From positions 1-64,000 of the forward strand of contig JADJQA010000023.1 in the NCBI GenBank assembly GCA_016712985.1: a stretch of 64,000 nt of DNA. The letters are read 5' to 3'. Every line of letters starts with the position of its first letter. The first letter of the stretch is position 1. Positions 7,956-16,752 of the stretch are shown here, piece by piece. The notes beneath the pieces were generated by a model. That model saw only the letters and a program-made list of their open reading frames with translations. It was not told the DNA's origin and made no database searches. The DNA comes from Sulfuritalea sp. (GTDB lineage Bacteria > Pseudomonadota > Gammaproteobacteria > Burkholderiales > Rhodocyclaceae). A program made the position numbers and the translations under genes.

Positions 7956-9590
7956 ATGCAAGGCTTGATGATGAACCGGCCGCTGATGATCTCGGGGCTG
8001 CTACGGCATGCTGGCCAGAATCACGGCGATAGCGAAATCGTCTCGCGCCTGCCGGTCGGCGGAACGCATCGCTACACCTATGACGATGCCCACCGGCGCT
8101 CGCGCCAACTGGTGCGCGCCCTGCTGTCGCTCGGCGTCAAGGCCGCGGAGCGCATTGGCACCCTGGCGTGGAACACCCATCGGCATTTCGAAATCTACTA
8201 TGCCGTCTCGGGCATGGCGGCGATCTGCCACACCATCAACCCGCGACTGTTTCCCGAACAGATCGCCTATATCGCCAACCACGCCGACGACCGTTTCATC
8301 TTCTTCGACGTGACCTTCGCCGGCCTGATCGAGGTCCTGGCGCCGCATTGTCCAGGTGTCAAGGGCTGGATCGCGCTGTGCAGCCGCGCTGAAATGCCGG
8401 GCAACGCAATCCCGCACCTGCTCTGCTACGAAGAACTGCTGGCCGCGCAGAGTGACGACTACGACTGGCCTGAGTTCGACGAGAACACCGCATCGTCGCT
8501 GTGCTACACCTCGGGCACCACCGGCAACCCCAAGGGAGTGCTTTACTCGCACCGCTCCACGGTGCTGCATGCCTATGGATCGAGCCTGCCGGACAGTCTG
8601 GGCGCCTCGGCGCGCGACTCCATCCTGCCGGCAGTGCCGATGTTCCACGTCAATGCCTGGGGCCTGCCTTATGCCTGCCCGCTGACCGGTGCCAAGCTGG
8701 TCATGCCAGGGCCGCATCTCGATGGCGCGAGCCTGTATTCACTATTCGAGGAAGAAGGCGTCACCCTGTCGGCCGGCGTGCCGACGATATGGCTCGGCCT
8801 GCTGCAATACCTGCAGGCGAACAAGCTCAAGCTGTCTACCGTCCGGCGCCTGGTGATCGGCGGCTCGGCTGCGCCGCCGGCGATGATCAGCGCCTTCGAT
8901 GAACAGTTCGGCGTTACCGTATTGCATGCTTGGGGCATGACCGAGATGAGTCCGCTGGGCACCGTGAATACCTGCAAGAAGAAGCACCTCGCACTGCCAC
9001 CCGAAGCGCGCGATCGCGTTCGCCTCAACCAGGGTCGCAGCATCTTTGGCGTGGAAATGAAGATTGTCGACGGCAACGGTGACGAGCTGCCGCGAGATGG
9101 GAAGGCCTTTGGCGACTTGCTGGTACGCGGGCCGTGGATCACCAGCGGCTACTACCTGAGCGAAGGCGGCGACGCCCTGCAAGATGGCTGGTTCCCCACC
9201 GGGGATGTGGCCACCATCGACCCGGATGGCTACATGCAGATCACCGACCGCTCGAAGGATGTCATCAAGTCGGGTGGCGAATGGATTTCTTCGATCGAAC
9301 TCGAAAACATTGCCGTCGCGCACCCGGCGGTTACCGAGGCCGCCGTCATCGGCGCCTACCATCCGAAGTGGGACGAACGCCCGTTGCTGGTAGTAGTCAG
9401 GAAGGCCGGGCAGGAAGTCACTGGCGACGAGCTGATCGCCTTCTACGAGGGCAAGGTGGCCAAGTGGTGGATACCCGATGATGTGATCTTTGTCGACGAC
9501 CTGCCGCACACGGCCACCGGCAAGCTTTCCAAGTTACAGTTGCGCGAGCGCCTGCGCGACTATCGTTTTAGCGACGGCCGCTCTGCTTAA
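7956..9590 (+). CDS. Medium/long-chain fatty acyl-CoA ligase (AMP-forming)
   Basis: Activates a fatty acid to its CoA thioester with ATP. The 544-residue ANL-superfamily enzyme carries the P-loop-like motif YTSGTTGNPKGVLYSHRS (A3), the adenine motif HAWGMTEMSP (A5), the hinge region DGWFPTGDVATIDPDGYMQI (A7) and the catalytic lysine segment PHTATGKLSK (A10). It is most like AlkK-type ligases. A strong GGAGGA Shine-Dalgarno sequence precedes the start. It heads a small group with GST and enoyl-CoA hydratase downstream, suggesting acid activation and beta-oxidation, though a terminator-like hairpin separates them. Confidence 0.9.
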   Translation: MQGLMMNRPLMISGLLRHAGQNHGDSEIVSRLPVGGTHRYTYDDAHRRSRQLVRALLSLGVKAAERIGTLAWNTHRHFEIYYAVSGMAAICHTINPRLFPEQIAYIANHADDRFIFFDVTFAGLIEVLAPHCPGVKGWIALCSRAEMPGNAIPHLLCYEELLAAQSDDYDWPEFDENTASSLCYTSGTTGNPKGVLYSHRSTVLHAYGSSLPDSLGASARDSILPAVPMFHVNAWGLPYACPLTGAKLVMPGPHLDGASLYSLFEEEGVTLSAGVPTIWLGLLQYLQANKLKLSTVRRLVIGGSAAPPAMISAFDEQFGVTVLHAWGMTEMSPLGTVNTCKKKHLALPPEARDRVRLNQGRSIFGVEMKIVDGNGDELPRDGKAFGDLLVRGPWITSGYYLSEGGDALQDGWFPTGDVATIDPDGYMQITDRSKDVIKSGGEWISSIELENIAVAHPAVTEAAVIGAYHPKWDERPLLVVVRKAGQEVTGDELIAFYEGKVAKWWIPDDVIFVDDLPHTATGKLSKLQLRERLRDYRFSDGRSA

Positions 9591-9616
9591 CGCCGACAAT
9601 GCCGGCGTTAGCTTTT
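9588..9616 (+). terminator. Hairpin terminator overlapping the acyl-CoA ligase stop codon
   Basis: TAACGCCG at 9588-9595 (its TAA is the stop codon) pairs with CGGCGTTA at 9603-9610, followed by GCTTTT. It is a short rho-independent-type signal. Confidence 0.55.
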
Positions 9617-9645
9617 ACTGAAACTGCGTTTGCCTGGAGCCTGAA

Positions 9646-10324
9646 TTGACTGCAACCTCTACCACCCCCATCACCCTCTGCGGCTTTGCCGTCAGCAACT
9701 ACTACAACAAGGTCAAGCTCTCCCTGCTGGAGAAAGGCATTCCCTTTGCCGAAGCGCTGGTTTTTCCATCGCAGAAGGAAGATCTGCTGGCCGAGTCGCC
9801 GATGGGCAAGGTACCCTTCCTGCGTACGCCGCGGGGCGTGCTCAGCGAATCGCAGGTGCTCACCGAGTTCATCGAAGACAGTTGGCCCGAGCCCGCGCTC
9901 TATCCGCGAGACAGCTTCGAGCGCGCGCAATGCCGCGAATTGATCGAACACCTCGAACTGCATCTCGAATTGCCGGCGCGCCGCCTGTATCCGGAAGCAT
10001 TTTTCGGCGGCACGGTATCCACGGAAACCAAACAGGAAGTCGCGCCGCTGCTTGAGAAAGGCCTGCTGAGCCTCGCGCGGCTGGCCCGCTTCGCACCCCT
10101 TCGTCGCCGGCGAGCGCTTCACCCACGCCGATTGTGCGGCCTGGATGCATCTGCCCCTGATCAGCCAGACCACCCGCAAGATCTACGGGCGCGACTTCAT
10201 CGACGAGTTTCTGCCCCAGGCCAAGGCTTACACAAAGCTGATCGGCGAACGGCCGCACGCGCGGAAGGTCAATGACGATCGGATGGCGGCGATGGATGCC
10301 TACATGTCAAGGGCGAAGAAATGA
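9646..10324 (+). CDS. Glutathione S-transferase family protein, frameshifted
   Basis: The N-terminal thioredoxin-fold domain starts from a TTG codon (ITLCGFAVSNYYNKVKLSLL), with the SQVLTEFIED glutathione-binding ES-type turn. The C-terminal helical domain is in another frame (FVAGERFTHADCAAWMHLPL). A four-C run at 10096-10099 carries one base too many. Corrected length is about 225 residues. The stop TGA overlaps the ATG of the enoyl-CoA hydratase gene (ATGA at 10321), so the two are translationally coupled. The substrate is unknown. Confidence 0.82.
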
Positions 10325-11092
10325 GCGCGACAGTCCGTATCTTGCAGACAGACGGCGTATTCCGGATCGAAATGGCACGCCCGGAGAAGAAGAACGCTCT
10401 CACCGCCGAGATGTACGCGACGATGGCGGATGCGCTGGCCGGCGCCGATGTCGACCCGGCGGTGCGCGTCATTCTGATCTCCGGCGCAGGCGGCAATTTC
10501 ACTGCCGGAAATGATCTGACGGATTTTCTCGACAAGCCGCCGATGGATGAAAGCGCGCCCGTATACCGCTTCATCGAGGGCTTCGCCAGACTGCAGAAGC
10601 CCTTTGTCGCCGCCGTCGAAGGCGTTGCAGTCGGCGTAGGCACGACCATGCTGCTGCACTGCGACCTGGCCTATGCGGGCAGCGGCGCGCGCTTTGCCCT
10701 GCCCTTCGCCAACCTCGGCCTGACTCCGGAAGCGGCGTCAAGCCTGCTGCTGCCGCTTTGCGTCGGGCACGCGCGGGCGGCGGAAATGCTGATGCTGGGC
10801 GAAGTTTTTCTCCGCGCAGCGCGCGCTTGAGGTCGGCATCGTCAATGCGGTCCTGCCGGATGGGCAGGTGCTCGATCACGCCCTCGAGCGATGCCGCAAA
10901 CTGAGCACACAGCCAGCCGCATCGCTGCGCCTGACCAAACAGTTGATGAAGCGCGCGCAGCAGGCCTTGATCCGCGAAACCATGAGTTTCGAGGCAGAGG
11001 TATTCAAGCAACGCCTTGTCTCTCTCGAAGCAAAGGAGGCTTTCGCCGCATTCTTCGAGAAACGCAAGCCCGATTTCTCGAAGTTCGCCTAG
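10321..11092 (+). CDS. Enoyl-CoA hydratase/isomerase family protein, frameshifted
   Basis: A crotonase-fold protein acting on acyl-CoA thioesters. The N-terminal part (MSATVRILQTDGVFRIEMAR) contains the oxyanion-hole segment GNFTAGNDL and the second one VEGVAVGVGTTMLLHCDLAYA. A five-T run at 10805-10809 has one extra base; after it the correct frame reads FSAQRALEVGIVNAVLPDGQ and ends EKRKPDFSKFA. Corrected length is about 256 residues, usual for the family. The acidic hydratase residues are not clearly both present, so isomerase or other crotonase chemistry is possible. Confidence 0.85.
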
Positions 11093-11141
11093 CCGGGCCC
11101 GAAGGAGCGGCCGACCGCGGTGCTAGAATCCGCGGCCCGAG

Positions 11142-11231
11142 GGAAGCGTGGCAGAGTGGTCGATTGCACCGGTCTTGAAAACCGGCAACGTCGCAAGGCG
11201 TTCGTGAGTTCGAATCTCACCGCTTCCGCCA
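11142..11231 (+). tRNA. tRNA-Ser(TGA)
   Basis: A 90-nt class II tRNA. Acceptor GGAAGCG pairs with CGCTTCC. The anticodon stem CCGGT/ACCGG holds loop CTTGAAA with anticodon TGA. A long variable arm (AACGTCGCAAGGCGTT) and a terminal CCA at 11229-11231 are present. TAGAAT at 11124-11129 may be its -10 box. An accessory stretch of about 2.2 kb starts right after its 3' end. Confidence 0.95.
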
Positions 11232-11453
11232 GATAATACATTTAAGCCCATGATTTCGGCGGTTTTCTTGGCTTGGCCGCATCTCTCGACTGGATTCGAC
11301 GATCAAACCCGGACGCGTTTGGCACGTCGCCCCCGTCCTGCCAGCCCCTGAATTCACCTTCTGGCGCACGAGATTCGCCTCCACGCGCCGTCCTCGGTAG
11401 TGCCCGCTACAACACCCGGCCGCAACAAAAGCCCTGCCAACATCCCGAAAATT
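11232..11453. other. Non-coding gap after tRNA-Ser
   Basis: I see no credible gene, repeat or structured RNA here. It forms the left edge of the accessory stretch between tRNA-Ser and the second GST gene. Confidence 0.4.
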
Positions 11454-11960
11454 TCAACGGCATTCGGAATTCCACAGTTCACGCTCCCTGGACTGCGCCG
11501 GGGGCGGATTGGCGCAGGGATTCCCGGATGGCACCCCGGCGGTCGAAGGCACGGGACGTTCGACGGCCGGGGAGCGCATTCCAGGAGGCCTTTCCCGCTG
11601 CGGCTTCGCTGCATCTTCGGAGCGCAATCCAGGGTACTTTGCCTGAATGACACCGGCGATTTGCCAGAGAACCAGGACATTCACCAGGGTCGCGGCGATA
11701 ACCGCACCTGCAATCCCTGCGCCAAAACGCCGCAGCAGCGTTTCAGCCAGTCCGCAGATCAGCGCGCCGGATGCCATGCCGGCAAACAGGCCGACCCAGG
11801 CGAACAAGCTGAAAAACACCAACACGATAGCCGTCGCGAAGCTATCGGCATTTTGCGGAAGCCGAAGGTAACCCCCAAACCCCAGCCACGCGCCCCATGC
11901 GCCGCCGAGCAAAGCCCATGAAACACGGACGGCCCACCAGTAGGGGTTGCCGTCCTTCAT
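11454..11960 (-). CDS. Hypothetical membrane protein
   Basis: A 168-residue protein with about three hydrophobic segments in its first 110 residues (WALLGGAWGAWLGFGGYL, AIVLVFFSLFAWVGLFAGMA, AGIAGAVIAATLVNVLVLW) and a hydrophilic Pro/Arg-rich tail. The tail is low-complexity and may be partly out of frame. I do not recognise the family. It stands alone in the accessory stretch after tRNA-Ser. Confidence 0.5.
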   Translation of the reverse strand: MKDGNPYWWAVRVSWALLGGAWGAWLGFGGYLRLPQNADSFATAIVLVFFSLFAWVGLFAGMASGALICGLAETLLRRFGAGIAGAVIAATLVNVLVLWQIAGVIQAKYPGLRSEDAAKPQRERPPGMRSPAVERPVPSTAGVPSGNPCANPPPAQSRERELWNSECR

Positions 11961-12079
11961 CGCATTCTTTCACCTGGCGGCAACCCCTCGATTGCACCGC
12001 GTGCCCGAGCGAGGTGACGCGCCACTGTTTCGATCTTTTGCATCTGGCAACCCCCGGACTGTTCGTTCCAGTTCAACCT

Positions 12080-12124
12080 AACGCTCATTCGACCACAGAG
12101 CCCACCTCGTCGTGGGTGAGCGTT
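12080..12124. other. attC-like hairpin
   Basis: AACGCTCA at 12080-12087 pairs with TGAGCGTT at 12117-12124, with an inner CCAC/GTGG pair. The 5' edge ACCTAAC fits the RYYYAAC core of integron attC sites, but the 3' edge GTTGGAG misses the last pyrimidine of GTTRRRY. It lies just beyond the 3' end of a toxin-antitoxin pair, where an attC site would sit in a gene cassette. Confidence 0.3.
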
Positions 12125-12182
12125 GGAGCGCGGGGACGCAGCCGATCAACGAGATCGGATCGGGCCATGAGTCAAGAAACAG

Positions 12183-12506
12183 TCAGGCCATACGGCTTGG
12201 CGCCAATCCTTTTGCCTTCGCGTTGCGCGCCATCCCGGCAGCCTCCGCAAACGCTCTTCGACTCACCGGCAACAAACGCAATCCGGACGTGCAGAAAGCG
12301 TCGAAGTCCTTCCATGCTGCCTGCGCCTGCCTGGCGCTGATCTCACCTTTTCGAACCTTGATGGACAAAGCGCTGGAGAACCCCTTCACTATCCAGTCAG
12401 ACGATACCAACGGCCCCGTGCAAGACTCAAACCAGGCTTCGATTTGTGGGCTCGCAGGTTCGGGGACAAACGTCGGAACCGCAGCACTGATGTCCCGATA
12501 GATCAT
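12183..12506 (-). pseudogene. VapC-like PIN-domain toxin, degraded C-terminus
   Basis: PIN-domain toxins are ribonucleases. The N-terminus MIYRDISAAVPTFVPEPAS aligns with the usual MIYLDTSALVPLF pattern. The first catalytic Asp is kept, but the neighbouring residues have drifted (L to R, T to I). The helix region SDWIVKGFSSALSIKVRKGE is recognisable. The protein stops at about 107 residues, before the GDALHLA segment with the remaining acidic residues, so the active site is incomplete. It overlaps the antitoxin stop codon (TGATG). Confidence 0.6.
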
Positions 12507-12754
12507 CAATAACGATCCTCCTGGCGCATCATCTCAACGTTTGTGGTCGTCATCGGCATGCTTGCCCGCAGCTTGCGCAGGCGCTTGATGAATGCCGCCT
12601 TGTCGAACGGTTGCGCCGGCGTCAGCTTGATCTCGCCGATCGGCGTCGCTTCCGCCTCGACGGTATCGTCCTCGCGCAGCCAGGCAGCGCGGGTGCATTC
12701 CACCGGCAGACGAACTGCCACACTGTTGCCCCATTTCGCCAGTTGCAGCCTCAT
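12506..12754 (-). CDS. AbrB/MazE-type antitoxin
   Basis: An 82-residue SpoVT/AbrB-fold antitoxin (MRLQLAKWGNSVAVRLPVEC) with the swapped-hairpin DNA-binding pattern, then an acidic middle (LREDDTVEAEATPIGEIKLT) and a C-terminal toxin-binding tail. The start at 12754 is preferred over 12769 because AAGG lies a proper distance before it. It is coupled to the degraded PIN toxin downstream, so it may now be an orphan antitoxin. Confidence 0.72.
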   Translation of the reverse strand: MRLQLAKWGNSVAVRLPVECTRAAWLREDDTVEAEATPIGEIKLTPAQPFDKAAFIKRLRKLRASMPMTTTNVEMMRQEDRY

Positions 12755-12925
12755 GAATACCTTTTCCATTTATGCGCGCAGATTCAAAGTAGCACGATGG
12801 CAGCCATTGGACAAGCGGGATGTCCAGTTCTTCCTGCATCTGGTCGAGCCATGTCGGCCGACCTGTTTACGAATACGGTTATCGGATCGGGTAGGAGGCG
12901 GGGTCACCCCCGCCGTCCTCCCACA

Positions 12926-12955
12926 CCGCCGGACATGCGGTTCCGCATCCGGCGG
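12926..12955. repeat. Strong hairpin, mobile-element remnant
   Basis: CCGCCGG at 12926-12932 pairs with CCGGCGG at 12949-12955, with an inner ATGCGG/CCGCAT stem. The surrounding bases (GAGGCGGGGTCACCCCCGCC) resemble, from memory, sequence found around group II intron reverse-transcriptase genes. No intron ORF remains, so this assignment is tentative. Confidence 0.35.
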
Positions 12956-13020
12956 TTAATTGAACACACCGGAGTCGTCGCATCGTATCGAGCAACCACA
13001 CCAGACCAAGACGATCAAGG

Positions 13021-13251
13021 AAGGACTTCGGGAAAGCCTGGGATGCCGAGCAGTTGTGGCGTACCTGTACCTACATGATGCTGACCGATCTTGAGGCGGT
13101 GTTCCGCAGCCTGAAGGGGGAACGGGGCTTGCGTCCGATCCTCCATTCGAAGGTGCGCAAGGCGACGCGTCCCGAACCCGATCTCCTACAGATCCATGAT
13201 GCTCTTGGCTTGCCTCACCGATCCGGAGGTGTTCAGAAACTGATCTCCTGA
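13021..13251 (+). pseudogene. Transposase remnant (IS1634/IS4-like) with internal deletion
   Basis: The frame reads WDAEQLWRTCTYMMLTDLEA then FRSLKGERGLRPILHSK, the conserved C-terminal catalytic block (with the YREK-type Glu region) of IS4-superfamily transposases. It then jumps directly to VRKATRPEPDLLQIHDALGL and the tail HRSGGVQKLIS, the very end of such proteins. About 60-80 residues in between (HLFITVLAY... region) and the entire N-terminus are gone, so it is dead. Confidence 0.7.
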
Positions 13252-13470
13252 CCCCGCCATAACGCAAATGTAGTGCCACTCGCGCGATTTGTTTGGTGCA
13301 TCTGCTTGATGCTTCGGGAGTTTCTGAGACGGTCGACAAATATGGGGCAAAGAGCGGCCCGACAGCGAGGTGGCCGAGCCATTAGCCAGCGCATCGCCGC
13401 CTCTGGCGCACAGCCGCTGCAGGCCTTGCTGCAAGGCATGCGCAAAGTCGCGCAGCCGGCCTGATCGCGG

Positions 13471-14079
13471 CTACTTGAGCAGGCCTTCTTCCTTCAGTGC
13501 CTGCTGCACGCCGGGACGCGCCGCGACACGTTTGATAAAGGCGGCCAGGAGCGGGCGGCCTTCCCTGACATCGAGCGTGACCAGACGGCCCCAGCCGAGG
13601 AATGTGAATAGGTAGCCATCGGCCACCGAGAACTCGCCCAACAGGTAATCTCGGCCGGCCAGCTTCTGCTCGACGACATCCAGCCGGCGGCCGATCAGAC
13701 CGCGCGTAAAGGTCTTCCATTCCTCGGGTGCGGCCGGATTGAACAACGGGCTGAAGGCCTTGTGCAACTCGGTGGAAATGAAGTTGAGCGCTTCCTGCAA
13801 GCGCACGCGCTCAAGGCTGCCGGCGGGCGGCGCCAGCCTCTTGGCCGGCGCGAGGTCGGCGATGTACTGCACGATGGCCGGGCCTTCGGTAAGGATCTGG
13901 CCATCATCGAGCCGCAGCACCGGCACGAAGCCGATCGGGTTGATGGCGAAGAAGTCGGCGCCGGTTTCGGTCTTCTTGGTCTTCAGGTCGACGCGTTCGA
14001 GGGTATAGGCCAGGCCGGCTTCGGCCAGCGCGATGTGCGGCGAAAGCGAGCAGGCGCCGGGGCTGTAGTAAAGGTGCAT
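13471..14079 (-). CDS. Glutathione S-transferase
   Basis: A complete 202-residue GST. The N-terminal thioredoxin-fold domain (MHLYYSPGACSLSPHIALAE) carries Tyr and Cys/Ser near residues 5-12, the cis-Pro GFVPVLRLDDGQ and the glutathione-contact LTEGPAIVQYI; an all-helical C-terminal domain follows. This is typical of bacterial beta-class GstA, which conjugates or reduces electrophiles with glutathione. The start at 14079 has an AGGAGA Shine-Dalgarno sequence. It lies downstream of the two-component operon on the same strand. Confidence 0.9.
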   Translation of the reverse strand: MHLYYSPGACSLSPHIALAEAGLAYTLERVDLKTKKTETGADFFAINPIGFVPVLRLDDGQILTEGPAIVQYIADLAPAKRLAPPAGSLERVRLQEALNFISTELHKAFSPLFNPAAPEEWKTFTRGLIGRRLDVVEQKLAGRDYLLGEFSVADGYLFTFLGWGRLVTLDVREGRPLLAAFIKRVAARPGVQQALKEEGLLK

Positions 14080-14104
14080 GGGGATTCTCCTGTGGCTTGG
14101 GGGA

Positions 14105-14794
14105 CTAGGTGGAACCGCGCCGTACCTGGCCGGCGGCCTTTTGCTCGACGGCAAACACCGCGGCCTCGACGCGCGAACTCAAATTGAGCTTGGCCAGGAT
14201 GTGTTTGACATGGAGCTTGACGGTGTCGTGGCTGATGTCGAGCACGCGGGCTATGGCCTTGTTCGACAGGCCTTGTGAAAGATGCTGGAGGATCTCGTGT
14301 TCGCGGGCCGTCAGTAGTTTCAGGGTGTCAGCCTTGGTCGCTGCGGCATTGCCGCCTTGCAGCAGGTTGACCAGTTTCAGTGTCATCGCCGGGGCCACCA
14401 CGGTTTCGCCGCGCACCGCGCGCTGCACGGCATCGACCACGTCTTCCGGCTCCATGTCCTTCAGCAGGTAGCCCTTGGCGCCGGCCCGCAGCGCGGCGGC
14501 GAGGTCCTCCTCGGCATCGCTGACGGTGAGGACCAGCAGCGGGCCGGTCCAGCCCTCCGCCCGCAACTGGCGCAGCAGGCCCAGGCCGCCATTCGGCGGC
14601 ATGTGGAGGTCACTGATGATGACATCGGGTCGCGCCTCCGCGACAATGCGACATGCATCCTCGGTGTTGCCGGAAATGCCTGCCACCTTGATCGCACCAC
14701 GCTGCTCAAGGAGCTCGGCGAGGCCCTTGCGAAACAGCGTGTGATCGTCGACCAGCATGACGCGGATCGGTTCGGTGTTGGCGGGCAGGCTCAT
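14105..14794 (-). CDS. NarL/FixJ-family response regulator
   Basis: A 229-residue transcription factor. The receiver domain (VMLVDDHTLFRKGLAELL) has the acidic pair DD, the phospho-acceptor Asp in VIISDLHMP and the Lys in GYLLKD. A LuxR-type helix-turn-helix follows (LTAREHEILQHLSQGLSNKA). Its start overlaps the stop of the kinase gene (ATGA at 14794), so it is the cognate partner. The family binds NarL-like inverted heptamers; the target genes are unknown. Confidence 0.92.
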   Translation of the reverse strand: MSLPANTEPIRVMLVDDHTLFRKGLAELLEQRGAIKVAGISGNTEDACRIVAEARPDVIISDLHMPPNGGLGLLRQLRAEGWTGPLLVLTVSDAEEDLAAALRAGAKGYLLKDMEPEDVVDAVQRAVRGETVVAPAMTLKLVNLLQGGNAAATKADTLKLLTAREHEILQHLSQGLSNKAIARVLDISHDTVKLHVKHILAKLNLSSRVEAAVFAVEQKAAGQVRRGST

Positions 14795-16023
14795 CCCGAA
14801 ACGCCCCCGCCAGGCGGAAAACTGAGCCTGACGCGAAAGCCGCCCCGTGGCGAATTGACGACTTCAAGGCGGCCGCCGATCTTCTGCGCCCGCTCGCGCA
14901 TGATGCTCAGGCCGAAGTGATCCCGCAAACCAGGGTGATCCCAGGAAGCATCCAGGCGACTCGCGCTGGCGGAGAAGTCCTGCCCGCCGCGGCCGTTGTC
15001 CTCGACGGTGGCCGTGTAATAGTCGCCGGCGGCTTCCAGCGTCATGCTGGCCTCGGTGGCGCCGGAGTGGCGGGCGACGTTGGCCAGCGCTTCCTGCAGG
15101 ATGTGGAAAACCTGGCTCTCCTGTTCCGGCGCCAGGCGCAGGTCGGTAAGCCGGTTCTCGTAGCGCAACGCGATGCCGGTGCGTTCCTGGAAGCCGCAGG
15201 CCAGGCCATGCAGGGCATGCTGCAGGCCCATCGGGTCCATGCGGCTGCGAAACTGCACCAGCAGCTCGCGCAGGTGGCCGTAGGCATCGTCCAGCGCCTG
15301 GCCGACATCGCCCGCATACCTGGCGCTGCGCTCCAGCGACTGGTCGGCAAGCGCATCGTTCAGCAATGCCATGCGCATTTTCATGTAAGCCAGCGTCTGT
15401 GCCAGCGAATCGTGGATCTCCGCCGCCATCATCTGCCGTTCGCTGGTCAGCACCACGCGCAGGTTTTCGCGCTTGAGCCGGGCATTTTCCAGCGCCATGC
15501 CCAGATGCTCGCCGATCGAGCGGAACAGCAGCGCCACTTCCTCCGGCAATTCGAAGGCTTCGGGCAGGTAGAGGTTGTAGGTGCCGAGCAGCCGTCCGGC
15601 GGTTTGCAGCGGCACCACCACCATCGCCTGGCAACCCTTGCCGAAATAGTCGCTGCCGGTTCGCTCGGCGCAACCGGCCAGATCGATCTCGAAACAGGGG
15701 CGGTTCTGCCCGATGGCGATGCCGCACTGGCCGCAATCGCGCGAAACCAGGCGCTCCTTTTCGACCACCGCCGGCGGCAGGCCGCGCGACGCCACCATGC
15801 GCAGATGCAGGCCGTCGCTGGTAAGCACCCGCACCACCCCGGCGTCGGCCTTGGCCAGGCGAATCATGGTGCCCAGAAAGCGGCCCAGCAACTCGTCAAG
15901 GTCGTCCTCGTCGGCGAGCGTGCTGGAGATCTCCCCCAGCACATGCAGCGCTTCCAGCGTGTGGCTACCGGATGGATCGAGATCCAGCTCCGCGTGCGGG
16001 CTCGCGCCGTCGATCTTGCTCAT
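14791..16023 (-). CDS. Cytoplasmic NarX-like sensor histidine kinase with GAF domain
   Basis: A 410-residue kinase without membrane segments. A GAF domain occupies roughly residues 20-190, followed by a HisKA_3 dimerisation helix with the phospho-acceptor His in MMAAEIHDSLAQTLAY and an HATPase_c domain (ENLAN-type N box ALANVARHSGA, G box FGLSIMRERAQKIGGRL). The GAF domain holds a cysteine series, RDCGQCGIAIGQNRPCFEID, then AGCAERTG, a C-x2-C-x9-C-x7-C spacing reminiscent of the central Cys module of NarX/NarQ. It is coupled upstream to the nudix gene and downstream to the regulator by ATGA overlaps. Confidence 0.88.
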   Translation of the reverse strand: MSKIDGASPHAELDLDPSGSHTLEALHVLGEISSTLADEDDLDELLGRFLGTMIRLAKADAGVVRVLTSDGLHLRMVASRGLPPAVVEKERLVSRDCGQCGIAIGQNRPCFEIDLAGCAERTGSDYFGKGCQAMVVVPLQTAGRLLGTYNLYLPEAFELPEEVALLFRSIGEHLGMALENARLKRENLRVVLTSERQMMAAEIHDSLAQTLAYMKMRMALLNDALADQSLERSARYAGDVGQALDDAYGHLRELLVQFRSRMDPMGLQHALHGLACGFQERTGIALRYENRLTDLRLAPEQESQVFHILQEALANVARHSGATEASMTLEAAGDYYTATVEDNGRGGQDFSASASRLDASWDHPGLRDHFGLSIMRERAQKIGGRLEVVNSPRGGFRVRLSFPPGGGVSG

Positions 16024-16583
16024 TCAGGCAATGGCCACGTGCCGGAATCGATCTTGTCCGCCCACATCAGGGCGGCGATGCTCTTGCCATCGGTGATCTC
16101 GCCGTCGCGCACCGCCAGCATCGCCTCGGCCACGCTCATTTCAATAACTTCGAGGAACTCGCCGTGATCGCGCTGATGGCCGACATACATCAAGCCCTGG
16201 GCCCAAAAGATTTCGATGCGTTCATCCGCATAACCGACACATGGGTGCATGGTCGCCAGATGCCGCCAGACCCTGGCCTGGTGGCCGGTCTCCTCGCGCA
16301 GCTCGCGCTTGGCAGTGTCCAGAGGGTGTTCGTCGGGGTCGATTTTCCCGGCGGGAAGCTCAAGGAAAATACGCCGTAGCGGATAGCGAAACTGGCGCTC
16401 AAGCAGCAATTTCCCGTTCTCCAGCGCCGCGATGACGACCACTGCGCCGGGATGGGTGATCCATTCGCGTACGGCCTCATGCCCGTTCGGCAGGCGCACG
16501 GTATCACGCCGTACATGCAGCAGCTTGCCGTCAAAAACCGGCTCGCTGGCCACGGTGTGTTCGATCAGTTCGGAGTCGTCCAT
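16020..16583 (-). CDS. NUDIX hydrolase, ADP-ribose pyrophosphatase type
   Basis: Hydrolyses ADP-ribose or related nucleotide-diphosphate sugars to AMP plus sugar phosphate. The 187-residue protein has the Nudix box in LDTAKRELREETGHQA (GX5EX7REUXEEXGU pattern, first Gly within LPAGKIDPDE) and the NudF-like N-terminus with HPGAVVVIAAL. Start 16583 (MDDSELIEHTVASEPVFDG) is preferred over the longer form. It is the first gene of a three-gene operon with the kinase and regulator, with a 4-bp overlap. Confidence 0.88.
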   Translation of the reverse strand: MDDSELIEHTVASEPVFDGKLLHVRRDTVRLPNGHEAVREWITHPGAVVVIAALENGKLLLERQFRYPLRRIFLELPAGKIDPDEHPLDTAKRELREETGHQARVWRHLATMHPCVGYADERIEIFWAQGLMYVGHQRDHGEFLEVIEMSVAEAMLAVRDGEITDGKSIAALMWADKIDSGTWPLPE

Positions 16584-16675
16584 GTCTGCTTCGGAGTAAT
16601 GATCGATGCTTGAACCTGCATCAAGGCGCACTATCTTATATCAGGCCGATCCCGGAATAGTGTCGCCGAAATCAA

Positions 16676-16708
16676 GAAGCCGCCAGGCAAGTTGCGCGTG
16701 GCGGCTTC
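16676..16708 (-). terminator. Hairpin terminator of the nuo operon
   Basis: GAAGCCGCC at 16676-16684 pairs with GGCGGCTTC at 16700-16708, about 45 bp past the nuoN stop. Read on the minus strand it is followed by TTGATTT. Confidence 0.6.
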
Positions 16709-16752
16709 AGTTTGGTTCGGCGGCGTCTCGCGACGTGACGATTGACCCTCCC

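Noticed and set aside
14917..16167. A 416-codon plus-strand frame opposite the histidine kinase
   Set aside because: Antisense shadow. The kinase on the other strand has all motifs and operon overlaps.
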